DNA from: Anaerolineaceae bacterium oral taxon 439
Lineage (GTDB): Bacteria > Chloroflexota > Anaerolineae > Anaerolineales > Anaerolineaceae
Direction: 5' to 3'
NCBI GenBank assembly: GCA_001717545.1
Contig: CP017039.1
Coordinates: 2,728,001 to 2,792,000, forward strand
DNA: 64,000 bases
The position numbers and the translations under genes are program-made. Positions 54,338-62,826 of this stretch are shown piece by piece; positions within the stretch are counted from its first letter, which is position 1; every line of letters begins with the position of its first letter. The notes beneath the pieces were generated by a model, which saw only the letters and a list, made by a program, of their open reading frames with translations, ran no database searches and had not been told where the DNA came from.

Positions 54338-54387
54338 TCGCGTCACGCAGCGCGATACAGGAAAGGGTAATTTTTACAAAGTTGACT

Positions 54388-56034
54388 ATGGACGAAAAAA
54401 AAGAATTAACATCGCTCGACGGGCAGCAGGTCAAATCGCTCGTTGAAGCGGCGACGCTCTGGCTAAAAACGAACGCACAGCTGGTAAACTCGCTCAACGT
54501 ATTTCCGATTCCGGACGGCGATACCGGCTCGAACATGATGATGACGCTTCAATCCGGATGGAACGAGATCGCGGTCACGAACGACGATAACGTCGGCGCG
54601 GTTTTCGGCGCCGTCGCCAAAGGCGCGCTCATGGGCGCGCGCGGCAACAGCGGCGTTATCCTCTCGCAATTCTGGCGCGGGATCGCGCGCGCCGTCGAAG
54701 GCGAACCAGTCCTGACGAAAGAACTCTACGTCAAAGCGCTGAACGAAGCGCGCAATACGGCGTACAAGGGCGTTGTCCGCCCGGTCGAAGGAACGATCCT
54801 GACCGTCCTGAAAGATACCGCCGCCGAAGTTGAAGCCGGGATCGACGGCTGCAGGACGTTTGAAGACGTTTTCGCGCTGACCGTCGCCGCCGCCGACCGC
54901 TCCGTCAACCGCACCCCGGAACTGCTCCCCGTCCTGAAACAGGCGGGCGTCGTCGACTCCGGGGGAAAAGGCCTTTTCTTTATCCTCGAAGGCTTTCTTC
55001 GCTATATCCGGAACGAGTCCGTGATTGAAAACCCGAACCAGATCGAAATCAAAGCGCTTACGGACATGATCGAAGAAGAATCCGTTGAACCTGGACAGGA
55101 TTACGAAGTTATCGTCGACTTCATTCCGACTGAAGAGCTCATATTAGAAGTTTTTTATCGCCGGCTCGAAGATATCGGCGTCTCGATCCAGGTCGGCGAG
55201 GGCGATGGTTTGTACCGAATGCATATCCACGTTCCGACCGAAAACCTCTACGCCCCGATTAATTACATCCTGTCGATCGGGACCGTCACCAAAGTCGCGA
55301 TTGAAAACCTGATGATTCAGCTCGACGGCAACGGCCAGCCGACCGCCGCGCCGGTTGCCTGCGCTCCGATCGAACCGGGCCAGATCGGCGTCGTCGCCGT
55401 CTCGCCGGGCGAAGGAATTTCCCGCGTCTTAGCCAGCCTCGGCGCCGCCTGTATTATCCGCGGCGGCCAGACCATGAACCCCAGTACGGAAGAAATCCTG
55501 AACGCGGTTAACTCGCTCGACACGGATAAAGTCATCATCCTCCCGAATAACAAGAATATCATCCTGGCCGCCAACAACGCAATTACCCAGTGCGACAAGC
55601 GCGTCGCCGTTATCCGCTCGAAAAACATCCCGCAAGGCATCAGCGCGCTTCTCCAGCTCGACCCTGAAGGCGATTTCGACGAAATCGTCGGAGCGATGAA
55701 CGATAGTTTAACCGACGTTCAATCCGGCGAAATTACCAACTCCGTCCGCTCGGTCGACCTCAACGGCATTCAGGTCGAAGAAGGCCAGGTGATCGTCATG
55801 CATAACGGGGAACTCGTTATCGCCAGAGATTCGGTCATGGACGCGCTGAAAGGATTCTGCGAACGCGTCGGGCTGGAAAACTATAACAGCATGTCGCTCT
55901 TTTACGGCCAGATGATCAGCGAGGAGGAAGCCAAAGCCGCCGTCGCCGAGCTCGCCGCGCTTTATCCAAACGTCGAAATCGAAGCTCATTTCGGCGGCCA
56001 GCCGCATTATCAGTACCTGATTTCCGTCGAATAA
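54388..56034 (+). CDS. DAK2-domain kinase (fatty acid kinase FakA/YloV-like)
   Basis: 548 residues. The N-terminal DAK2 domain has NSLNVFPIPDGDTGSNMMMT with the ATP/Mg-binding Asp residues and GARGNSGVILSQF. The C-terminal half matches the DegV-like/FakA-associated domain. In FakA the kinase works with a FakB lipid-binding protein to phosphorylate exogenous fatty acids. No FakB gene is in the window. I chose ATG 54388; TTG 54382 is in frame. It follows the gls24 gene by 50 bases. A strong terminator follows at 56083-56117. Confidence 0.85.
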   Translation: MDEKKELTSLDGQQVKSLVEAATLWLKTNAQLVNSLNVFPIPDGDTGSNMMMTLQSGWNEIAVTNDDNVGAVFGAVAKGALMGARGNSGVILSQFWRGIARAVEGEPVLTKELYVKALNEARNTAYKGVVRPVEGTILTVLKDTAAEVEAGIDGCRTFEDVFALTVAAADRSVNRTPELLPVLKQAGVVDSGGKGLFFILEGFLRYIRNESVIENPNQIEIKALTDMIEEESVEPGQDYEVIVDFIPTEELILEVFYRRLEDIGVSIQVGEGDGLYRMHIHVPTENLYAPINYILSIGTVTKVAIENLMIQLDGNGQPTAAPVACAPIEPGQIGVVAVSPGEGISRVLASLGAACIIRGGQTMNPSTEEILNAVNSLDTDKVIILPNNKNIILAANNAITQCDKRVAVIRSKNIPQGISALLQLDPEGDFDEIVGAMNDSLTDVQSGEITNSVRSVDLNGIQVEEGQVIVMHNGELVIARDSVMDALKGFCERVGLENYNSMSLFYGQMISEEEAKAAVAELAALYPNVEIEAHFGGQPHYQYLISVE

Positions 56035-56082
56035 AGGACGAATTTTCGTTCCTTCGGAAACGAACCCATCCGAAAATCAGCC

Positions 56083-56117
56083 AAACCGGCTCGGAGGACG
56101 CCCCCCGAGCCGGTTTT
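56083..56117 (+). terminator. Intrinsic terminator
   Basis: AAACCGGCTCGG (56083-56094) pairs with CCGAGCCGGTTT (56105-56116), 12 bp, ten-base loop, followed by TTTT. Confidence 0.8.
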
Positions 56118-56230
56118 CCGCCAGGGCGATACCCGCAGGGAGAAAATCGCCGCTCTGCCACGGTCAGCTCCAGCCCTGTAAAAACGCGGCCGCGCGGCAA
56201 ACTTTCATTCGGGAATGATAAAATAACCCC

Positions 56231-56605
56231 ATGAACATCTGGCAGCGAATCAAAGGGCGCGTCTGGCTCTTCCTCCTGATACTCGTCCTGGTCGCAATGA
56301 CGATCGACCTCAGTACGCGTATCTCGACCCTCGCCTTCATGAACCGCCAGTACGAAACGCTCGCGGCGGACGTCGCGATTCTCCAGACGACGCTTGACGT
56401 CGCGTCGGACGAAATCGGCTACGCCGCCTCCGACACCTCCGTCGAAGAATGGGCGCGCGTCCAGGGATTAATGATGAAACCGGGCGACGTCGTCGTCCTT
56501 CCGCTTCCGGGAACGCCGCTCGCCCCGACCGCAACGCCGGTCCCGTCGGTCGAACCGGTTGAATATGAAAACTGGCAGGTCTGGTACAGCCTGATCTTCG
56601 AATAA
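56231..56605 (+). CDS. DivIC/FtsB-like septum formation initiator
   Basis: 124 residues. A single membrane helix near the start (WLFLLILVLVAMTI), a following coiled coil (about residues 30-70, ending DTSVEEWAR), then a segment GLMMKPGDVVVLPLPG that matches the FtsB/DivIC beta-rich end, and a Pro/Thr-rich tail (PTATPVPSVEPVEY). Family role: recruits FtsL/DivIB-type partners to the divisome. No strong ribosome site is visible upstream of ATG 56231. The gene precedes folD by 32 bases. Confidence 0.75.
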   Translation: MNIWQRIKGRVWLFLLILVLVAMTIDLSTRISTLAFMNRQYETLAADVAILQTTLDVASDEIGYAASDTSVEEWARVQGLMMKPGDVVVLPLPGTPLAPTATPVPSVEPVEYENWQVWYSLIFE

Positions 56606-56637
56606 AACGAACGCGCCACGCTCGCAGGAGAAGCCTC

Positions 56638-57522
56638 ATGACAGCAACCATCATCAACGGAACGAAAATCGCCGACGGAATTAAAGCCGGGATTGCGCTC
56701 CGGATCGGCGAACGGGACCAGGCCGGTCTTCCCAAGCCCGGATTAGCAACGATCCTGATCGGCGACGACCCCGCCTCTAAAATCTACGTCCGCAATAAAA
56801 TTCGCACCTGCGAAAAGCTGGGGATCCGTTCCGTTTCACATTCACTTCCGGAAAGCACGACGCAGCGCACCCTCGAAGAGCTGATCGATTACCTGAACGC
56901 TGATCCGAAAATTCATGGTATCCTCGTTCAGCTTCCCCTCCCGGCTCAGATCGACGAATACCGCATCCTTTCGCTTCTCAATCCGCAGAAAGACGTCGAC
57001 GGCTTTCATCCGATCAACGCCGGCATGCTCTCGCGGAAAGAAAGCTCGCCCTGGTTTATCCCCTGTACCCCCGCCGGGATCCTGCGCCTGATCCAGACGG
57101 TCCGCTCCGACGTCAGCGGGCTGAACGCCGTCGTCATCGGCCGCTCGTCGATCGTCGGCATGCCCACCGCGCAGCTTCTCTCCCGCCACAATGCCACGGT
57201 CACTATCTGCCACCGGTTTACAGCCGCGCTTCCGGAAATCACCCGGCGCGCCGATATCCTCGTCGCCGCCGCCGGTTCGCCGCGCCTCGTCAAAGCCGAC
57301 TGGGTCAAACCCGGCGCAATCGTTATCGACGTCGGAATTACCCGCGTCGACGCTCCCGACGACCCGAAAGGCTATAAAATCGTCGGCGATACCGATTTTG
57401 ACGCGATTGTCCCGATCGCCGGCGCGATTACCCCAATGCCCGGCGGCGTCGGTCCAATGACGATCGCGATGCTGATGCGGAATACGTTAATCGCGGCGGA
57501 CCGGTCCGCTTGTAATATCTGA
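56638..57522 (+). CDS. folD: Methylene-THF dehydrogenase/cyclohydrolase
   Basis: 294 residues. Bifunctional enzyme interconverting 5,10-methylene-, methenyl- and 10-formyl-tetrahydrofolate. Conserved Tyr-x-x-x-Lys appears as YVRNK (cyclohydrolase Lys). HGILVQLPLP, PCTPAGILRLI, VIGRSSIVGMP and TPMPGGVGPMTIAMLM are the family landmarks. AGGAG lies nine bases upstream of ATG 56638. Likely cotranscribed with the DivIC-like gene. Confidence 0.96.
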   Translation: MTATIINGTKIADGIKAGIALRIGERDQAGLPKPGLATILIGDDPASKIYVRNKIRTCEKLGIRSVSHSLPESTTQRTLEELIDYLNADPKIHGILVQLPLPAQIDEYRILSLLNPQKDVDGFHPINAGMLSRKESSPWFIPCTPAGILRLIQTVRSDVSGLNAVVIGRSSIVGMPTAQLLSRHNATVTICHRFTAALPEITRRADILVAAAGSPRLVKADWVKPGAIVIDVGITRVDAPDDPKGYKIVGDTDFDAIVPIAGAITPMPGGVGPMTIAMLMRNTLIAADRSACNI

Positions 57523-57573
57523 TGAACTCATAAACCTGATTTTTGCATCCCTGGGATCAGGATAAAGATCATA

Positions 57574-57602
57574 TTGTCAGACAACTGGTTTTATGGTATA
57601 GT
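57574..57602 (+). promoter_or_regulatory. Promoter and possible operator of the GntR gene
   Basis: TTGTCA (57574-57579), 17 bases, TATAGT (57597-57602). The 11-base palindrome TTGTC-a-GACAA (57574-57584) overlaps the -35. A second GACAA half-site lies near 57636. Both fit self-regulation by the GntR protein. Confidence 0.6.
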
Positions 57603-57658
57603 CAATTAGATCAAGAAAATCGACTCTATCGTCGACAATTATTCGGAAGGAGAATATC

Positions 57659-58402
57659 ATGTTCTTACGTGACACAACCAATTTATCTTTATTTCAGAAG
57701 CTTCAGGACGACCTCGCAGCCGAAATTCAGGAAACGCCGCCAGGCGAACGCCTGCTCTCCGAGCCTGAGTTAGCGGTCAAATTAGGCGTCTCGCGAACGA
57801 CGCTGCGCGAAGCGATGCGCATGTTCGAAGGACAGGGGCTCATCCGCCGCCGGCAGGGCGTCGGAACGTTCGTCGTCGACCCGAAATTAGCGATCGAAAG
57901 CTCGTTCGACGTCCTCGAAAGTATCGAAACGCAGGCGCACCGGCTGGGCATGAACGTCGTCATGGGCTACCATGAAAACCGGATCGACCTCGCCGGCGAG
58001 GAATTAGCCGCGAAATTCGGTTTTTCCCCGACCACGCTCGTCCAGACCGTTTCCCGATCGATCAGTATCGGCGAAAGACCGGTCGCTTACCTCGTCGATA
58101 CCGTCCCAGCGTCCATCCTCGCGCAGACGAGCTATTCCAAAGGCGTCGATTTTAACGGTTCGATCCTCGACCTTCTCATTAAGGAGCAGTCCGTCCCGGT
58201 TTCTCATTCCGAAGCGATTTTTACCGCCGTTCCCGCCGCCCAGATCATCGCCAAACGGCTCCAGCTCCAGCGCGGCGATCCAATCCTCAAGCTCGACGGC
58301 CTGCTTTTCGACCTGAACGGACAGATTATCGACATTTCGCAGTCGTTCTACGTCCCCGGGTTCTATAAATTCCGCGCCATCCGCCAGATTCATAAAGGCT
58401 GA
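57659..58402 (+). CDS. GntR/HutC-family regulator with UTRA domain
   Basis: 247 residues. Winged helix at the N-terminus (LSEPELAVKLGVSRTTLREA, then MFEGQGLIRRRQGVGTFV), followed by a UTRA ligand domain from about residue 85 to the end (for example ILKLDGLLFDLNGQIIDISQ). UTRA regulators answer to sugars, phosphosugars or amino acids. AAGGAG lies six bases upstream of ATG 57659. No obvious transporter is nearby, so the regulated genes are unclear; the next gene begins four bases after its stop. Confidence 0.88.
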   Translation: MFLRDTTNLSLFQKLQDDLAAEIQETPPGERLLSEPELAVKLGVSRTTLREAMRMFEGQGLIRRRQGVGTFVVDPKLAIESSFDVLESIETQAHRLGMNVVMGYHENRIDLAGEELAAKFGFSPTTLVQTVSRSISIGERPVAYLVDTVPASILAQTSYSKGVDFNGSILDLLIKEQSVPVSHSEAIFTAVPAAQIIAKRLQLQRGDPILKLDGLLFDLNGQIIDISQSFYVPGFYKFRAIRQIHKG

Positions 58403-58406
58403 ACCT

Positions 58407-60491
58407 GTGGCGTTGAAAGCGTTAAAAGAAAAGCGCGTTGGGCTGACGTTCCCGGCGGCGCTCGTGATCGTCACGGCGCTGACGTACGGGATTCCGGTCC
58501 TGCTCGGTTGGTTCGGGTTCTATGGAGACGACTGGATTTACGTTTATAATAACCGGCTCGCGGGACCGGGAAGCTTTGCCGATTTCGTTCGCTGGGACCG
58601 GCCGTATTCAGCCTGGATTTACTCGCTGACCGGGGCGGTCTTCGGCGATGCCGTCCTCCCGTATCATCTCCTGATCCTTCTCCAACGCATCATCGCCGCG
58701 CTTTTCTTCTATTGGACGCTCCGAATCGTATTCCCGACCGCCGTTCGCGCGATTCAGGGCGCCGCGCTGATCTTCGCGCTGTATCCTGGCTTCAAGCAGC
58801 AGCCCGTTGCCGTTCAGTTCATCCTGCATTTCGCATCGATGGATTTCAGCCTGATCTCGATGTGGCTGATGATGACGGTCCTCAACGACGCGTCCAGCGG
58901 CGAAAACCGCGTCTCGCGCAGCCGGACGATCGCGCTCACGGCGTTTTCCGCCGCGCTGGCGGCGTTCGGACTGTTTTCCTGCGAATACTTTACCGGCTGG
59001 GAATTCGTCCGCCCGCTCCTGATCTGGGTCTGCCTGTCGTCAGGTCCCGATTTTCAGTCCTTCCCGAAGCGCGGGCGTACGCTCCTTCGCCTCTGGGGGC
59101 CGTACCTGCTGGCAACGGCGGCGTTCCTGTATTGGCGCGTTTTTATCTTCTCGTTCCAAACGTACCGGCCGAAGCTGCTGATCGAGTTCAGCGAAAGCCC
59201 GCTTTCCGGCGTAAAAACGTTAGCTGCGCGGATCTTCGCCGATCTGGCCGTCGTGACGGTCGAGAGCTACCGGACCGCGTTTAAACGACCGGCGGCGCCG
59301 TCCCGGCGCTGGGTCTTTTACTTGGTCCTCCTCCTCGCCGCGGGCCTCCTGACGCTTCTTTTCGCGTCGACGGTGGAAAGCGACCCGGAGAACGGCAGGA
59401 CGCGAAAAACCGACGGCGGGCTGGCGATGATCCTGATCGGGATTGCGGCGCTGATCGCCGCCGGGATCCCGTTTTGGACGACGCTCCTCCCGATCGAGAC
59501 CGGATTTCCCTGGGATCGGTCGACGCTCCCGTTTTCGTTCGGCGCGGCGCTGCTGATCGCCGGATCGATCCGGGCGGCGTTCCGTCCGGCCGCCGCGCCG
59601 CTGGCCCTTGCCGCGGTCTGCGCGCTGTCGATCGGAGCGCATACCGTGAACGCGTTTATTTATCACGACGAATCCGTCAAGCTCAACGACTACTTCTGGC
59701 AGCTCGCCTGGCGCGCGCCCGCGCTCCAGCCGGGAACGACGATCGTTTCGGCGAATATTCCGCTGGATCGGACCAGCGACAACGACCTGACCCCAATCGT
59801 CAACTGGCAGTACGCGCCCGAGCTCCGCGGGACCGCTTACGCCTATAAATACTTTGATCTTCACCTGCGATATGACGATTTTTTCGCGTCGTCTTCGCCG
59901 GGCAGCCCCATCGAGCATACCTACCGTTCGCATACGTTCCTCGGCGCGACCGATCAGGTTTTAGCGCTGACGTATAAAACCGGCAGCTGCCTTTGGACGC
60001 TGACCGAGCGGGAACGCGAATTTCCGGGACTGGATCCCGATTTAGCCGCCCTCGTTCCGCTCTCGTCAAACGAGCGGATCATGCTGAACGCGTCCGCGCC
60101 CGCCCTTCCGCCGGCGGCGATCGGACCGGAGCCCGCGCGGAGCTATTGCTACGCGTTTCAGCGCCTCCGCCGCGCAGAGCAGGCGGACGACCTCGAAGAC
60201 GCGCGCCGCCTCGCCGCCCAGCTCGAAAACGATCCGGAGCTGCGTCCCGGCGATCCGTTCGACTATATCCCGGCCGTCCTGGCCTTCGCCGCGCTCGGGA
60301 ACGAGACGCAGGCGCGCCGGGCGGCCGAATTCGTCCTGACGCATGACGGGAACCGTGCTTTCCTTTGCGGCCAGCTGGCGCGATCGGTCTACAGCGGCGA
60401 AGCTCCTGGAACGCGGGAATCCGTCGCCGCCGCGATCGGCTGCGCCGTGGAGAGCGGCGGAAGCGAAGTTCAATCAACACACGATTTTTAG
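58407..60491 (+). CDS. Large polytopic membrane protein, glycosyltransferase-like
   Basis: 694 residues with about ten to eleven hydrophobic helices in the first 420 and a soluble C-terminal part. The loop after the first helix, GWFGFYGDDWIYVYNNRL, holds an Asp-Asp motif resembling the catalytic loop of GT39/GT-C transferases. The C-terminal 150 residues (for example AEQADDLEDARRLAAQLEND) are helical and repeat-like, perhaps TPR. No family was recognised for the whole protein. GTG 58407 follows the GntR stop by four bases, suggesting translational coupling, with AAAGG about ten bases upstream. Confidence 0.65.
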   Translation: MALKALKEKRVGLTFPAALVIVTALTYGIPVLLGWFGFYGDDWIYVYNNRLAGPGSFADFVRWDRPYSAWIYSLTGAVFGDAVLPYHLLILLQRIIAALFFYWTLRIVFPTAVRAIQGAALIFALYPGFKQQPVAVQFILHFASMDFSLISMWLMMTVLNDASSGENRVSRSRTIALTAFSAALAAFGLFSCEYFTGWEFVRPLLIWVCLSSGPDFQSFPKRGRTLLRLWGPYLLATAAFLYWRVFIFSFQTYRPKLLIEFSESPLSGVKTLAARIFADLAVVTVESYRTAFKRPAAPSRRWVFYLVLLLAAGLLTLLFASTVESDPENGRTRKTDGGLAMILIGIAALIAAGIPFWTTLLPIETGFPWDRSTLPFSFGAALLIAGSIRAAFRPAAAPLALAAVCALSIGAHTVNAFIYHDESVKLNDYFWQLAWRAPALQPGTTIVSANIPLDRTSDNDLTPIVNWQYAPELRGTAYAYKYFDLHLRYDDFFASSSPGSPIEHTYRSHTFLGATDQVLALTYKTGSCLWTLTEREREFPGLDPDLAALVPLSSNERIMLNASAPALPPAAIGPEPARSYCYAFQRLRRAEQADDLEDARRLAAQLENDPELRPGDPFDYIPAVLAFAALGNETQARRAAEFVLTHDGNRAFLCGQLARSVYSGEAPGTRESVAAAIGCAVESGGSEVQSTHDF

Positions 60492-60516
60492 AAAAAAAAG
60501 GAAATAAAACCGGACT

Positions 60517-61776
60517 ATGAGTAAATTTCTCGGATACCGATGTTCCCTTTGCAGAAAAGAATACCCGGCCAGTTTCACGGGATATACCTGCCCGGAAGAT
60601 CAGGGCAACCTGACCGTCCGTCTCGATATTGAAAAGATTCGCGCGACGGTCAAACCTGAAACGATCTTCGCCTCGGCGGAACGGTCGCTCTGGCGATACG
60701 AGCCCCTCCTCCCGGTTCAGGATCCCGGCTTTCAGGATACCCCGCTGCATAGCGCCGGCTGGACGCCGGTTTACCGCTTCGCGGAGCTCGAAAAAAAGCT
60801 CCGACTGGGCGCGCTCTTCGTCAAGGACGAGGGCCGGAACCCGACCGCCTCGTTCAAGGACCGCGCCAGCGCGATCCTGATCGCGCGGGCGAAAGAAATC
60901 GGCGCGAAAACGATCGTAACCGCTTCGACCGGGAACGCCGGCGCGGCGCTCGCGGGAATGGCGGCGGCGGCCGGCTGGAAAGCGGTCATTTTCGCTCCGA
61001 AATCCGCGCCGCCGGCGAAAATAGCCCAGCTCCTCGTTTTCAACTCGGACGTCATCCTCGTCAACGGCAACTATGACGCCGCGTTCGATCTCTCGGTCCT
61101 GGCCGCAGAGAAATACGGATGGTACTGCAGGAACACGGGGTATAACGCCTTCACGGCCGAAGGCAAGAAAACCGCCGCTTACGAAATCTGGGAACAGCTC
61201 ATCGTCGGGAAGAACGTCTCCCCGGACCGCTTAGCCGTTTTCGTCTCTGTCGGCGACGGAAATATCATCTCCGGGATCCATAAAGGCTTCAAGGACCTTG
61301 TCGAACTGGGCTGGATCGACCGCTGCCCGCGGATTTTCGGCGTCCAGTCGGAAAAATCGGCCGCGGTTTATAACGCCTGGGCGGCCGGGAACGAAACGAT
61401 CGTTCCGGTCCGCGCGACGACCTTCGCGGATTCGATCTCCGTCGACCTGCCGCGGGACGGCGTCCGCGCCCTGCGCGCGGCGACCGAAAGCGGCGGCGCG
61501 TATATCGCCGTTCCGGACGAGACAATCTACGAGGGGATCAGCGAGGCAGGGAAATACGGCGTTTTCGCCGAGCCCGCCGGCGCGACCGCGTATGTCGGGC
61601 TGCGCGAGGCGGCGCGGCGCGGATGGATCGGCCCGAACGATCAGGCCGTCGTCGTCAATACCGGTTCGGGAATGAAGGATATCCGCTCGGCGGTCGCCGC
61701 GACCGGCGAAGCGATCTCGATCGCCCCAACTCTCGACGCCCTCGAAAAGCTCCTCAGGGAACGGAAAAACGCGTAA
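60517..61776 (+). CDS. thrC: Threonine synthase
   Basis: 419 residues, PLP-dependent. Converts O-phosphohomoserine to threonine. The PLP lysine is Lys114 in NPTASFKDRAS, and TASTGNAGAALAGMAAAAGW gives the phosphate-binding loop. The N-terminus has a short CSLC...CPED zinc-ribbon-like hairpin seen in this class. The protein is of the shorter plant/archaeal-like type. AAGGA is 14 bases upstream of ATG 60517. No other threonine genes lie in the window. Confidence 0.9.
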   Translation: MSKFLGYRCSLCRKEYPASFTGYTCPEDQGNLTVRLDIEKIRATVKPETIFASAERSLWRYEPLLPVQDPGFQDTPLHSAGWTPVYRFAELEKKLRLGALFVKDEGRNPTASFKDRASAILIARAKEIGAKTIVTASTGNAGAALAGMAAAAGWKAVIFAPKSAPPAKIAQLLVFNSDVILVNGNYDAAFDLSVLAAEKYGWYCRNTGYNAFTAEGKKTAAYEIWEQLIVGKNVSPDRLAVFVSVGDGNIISGIHKGFKDLVELGWIDRCPRIFGVQSEKSAAVYNAWAAGNETIVPVRATTFADSISVDLPRDGVRALRAATESGGAYIAVPDETIYEGISEAGKYGVFAEPAGATAYVGLREAARRGWIGPNDQAVVVNTGSGMKDIRSAVAATGEAISIAPTLDALEKLLRERKNA

Positions 61777-61817
61777 ACGAAAATAAAACCGGGATATGAC
61801 CGAAAGGAGGAAAGCTC

Positions 61818-62798
61818 ATGAAACCCACGTTCAGCGTCGTCGTACCGATCTATAATGAAATCGAAGTGCTCCCGGTCCTGATCGAGCGCATCACCGACGT
61901 CATGGACCAGACCGGCGAGCCCTGGGAAGCGATCCTGATCGACGACGGATCGGAAGACGGATCGAGCGCGAAAATGCGTGAGATCAGCGCCCGCGACCCG
62001 CGCTTCCGTTCGATCTTCTTCGCGCGCAACTTCGGCCATCAAATAGCCGTCACAGCCGGGATGGACTACGCGCTCGGCGACGCCGTCGTCGTTATCGACG
62101 CCGATCTTCAGGATCCGCCGGAAACGATTCTGGAGCTGATCGCGAAATGGCGGGAAGGGTACGAAGTCGTCTACGCCGTTCGCGGCGAACGGGACGGCGA
62201 AACCTGGTTCAAGAAGGCTTCCGCTTCGCTTTTTTACCGGATGATCTACCGGATTACCGACGTCAATATCCCGCTCGACACCGGCGACTTCCGCCTCCTG
62301 GATCGAAAGGTCGTCGACGTCATGTGCAGCATGCGCGAAAAGCACCGCTTCCTGCGGGGGATGTCCTCCTGGATCGGCTATAAGCAGGTTGGCGTCCGTT
62401 ACCACCGCGCCCGACGCTACGCCGGCGCGTCCAAATACCCGTTCAAAAAGATGATCAGGCTCGCCTGGAACGCGATCACCGGATTTTCCTACGTTCCGCT
62501 CCAGGCCGCGACCTTCTTCGGATTCGTCGTCGCGGCGCTTTCGATTATCCTGATCCCGATCGTCGTTATCCTCCGCTGGCGCGGCTCGGAGCTCATCGGT
62601 CAGGCGACGACGCTGATCTCGACGCTCTTCCTCGGCGGGGTCCAGCTGATCTGTCTGGGAATTATCGGGGAGTACCTCGGCCGGATTTACGATGAGGTCA
62701 AGTCTCGGCCGCTCTACGTTACCCGGGAAATTACCGCTTCAACTTATGACGAAAATGGCGTCCCGCCGGCTCCGAAAGAGCCGGGACGCCGTCCGTAA
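61818..62798 (+). CDS. GT2 polyprenyl-phosphate glycosyltransferase (GtrB/ArnC-like)
   Basis: 326 residues. [43 protein letters not shown] and [16 protein letters not shown] are the DPM1/GtrB catalytic landmarks. Two C-terminal membrane helices (about 240-262 and 275-297) anchor it. Such enzymes charge undecaprenyl or dolichyl phosphate with glucose or another sugar for later flipping. GGAGG eight bases upstream of ATG 61818. An overlapping hairpin lies at the end (CCGGCTC...GAGCCGG) inside the coding region. Confidence 0.88.
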   Translation: MKPTFSVVVPIYNEIEVLPVLIERITDVMDQTGEPWEAILIDDGSEDGSSAKMREISARDPRFRSIFFARNFGHQIAVTAGMDYALGDAVVVIDADLQDPPETILELIAKWREGYEVVYAVRGERDGETWFKKASASLFYRMIYRITDVNIPLDTGDFRLLDRKVVDVMCSMREKHRFLRGMSSWIGYKQVGVRYHRARRYAGASKYPFKKMIRLAWNAITGFSYVPLQAATFFGFVVAALSIILIPIVVILRWRGSELIGQATTLISTLFLGGVQLICLGIIGEYLGRIYDEVKSRPLYVTREITASTYDENGVPPAPKEPGRRP

Positions 62799-62826
62799 AT
62801 TCTTTAAAAGGATGGTTTAATAAAAA

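Noticed and set aside
62758-62790. Strong hairpin inside the end of the GT2 gene as an attenuator
   Set aside because: It is wholly within the coding region, lacks a T tract, and the next gene has its own ribosome site 30 bases on.
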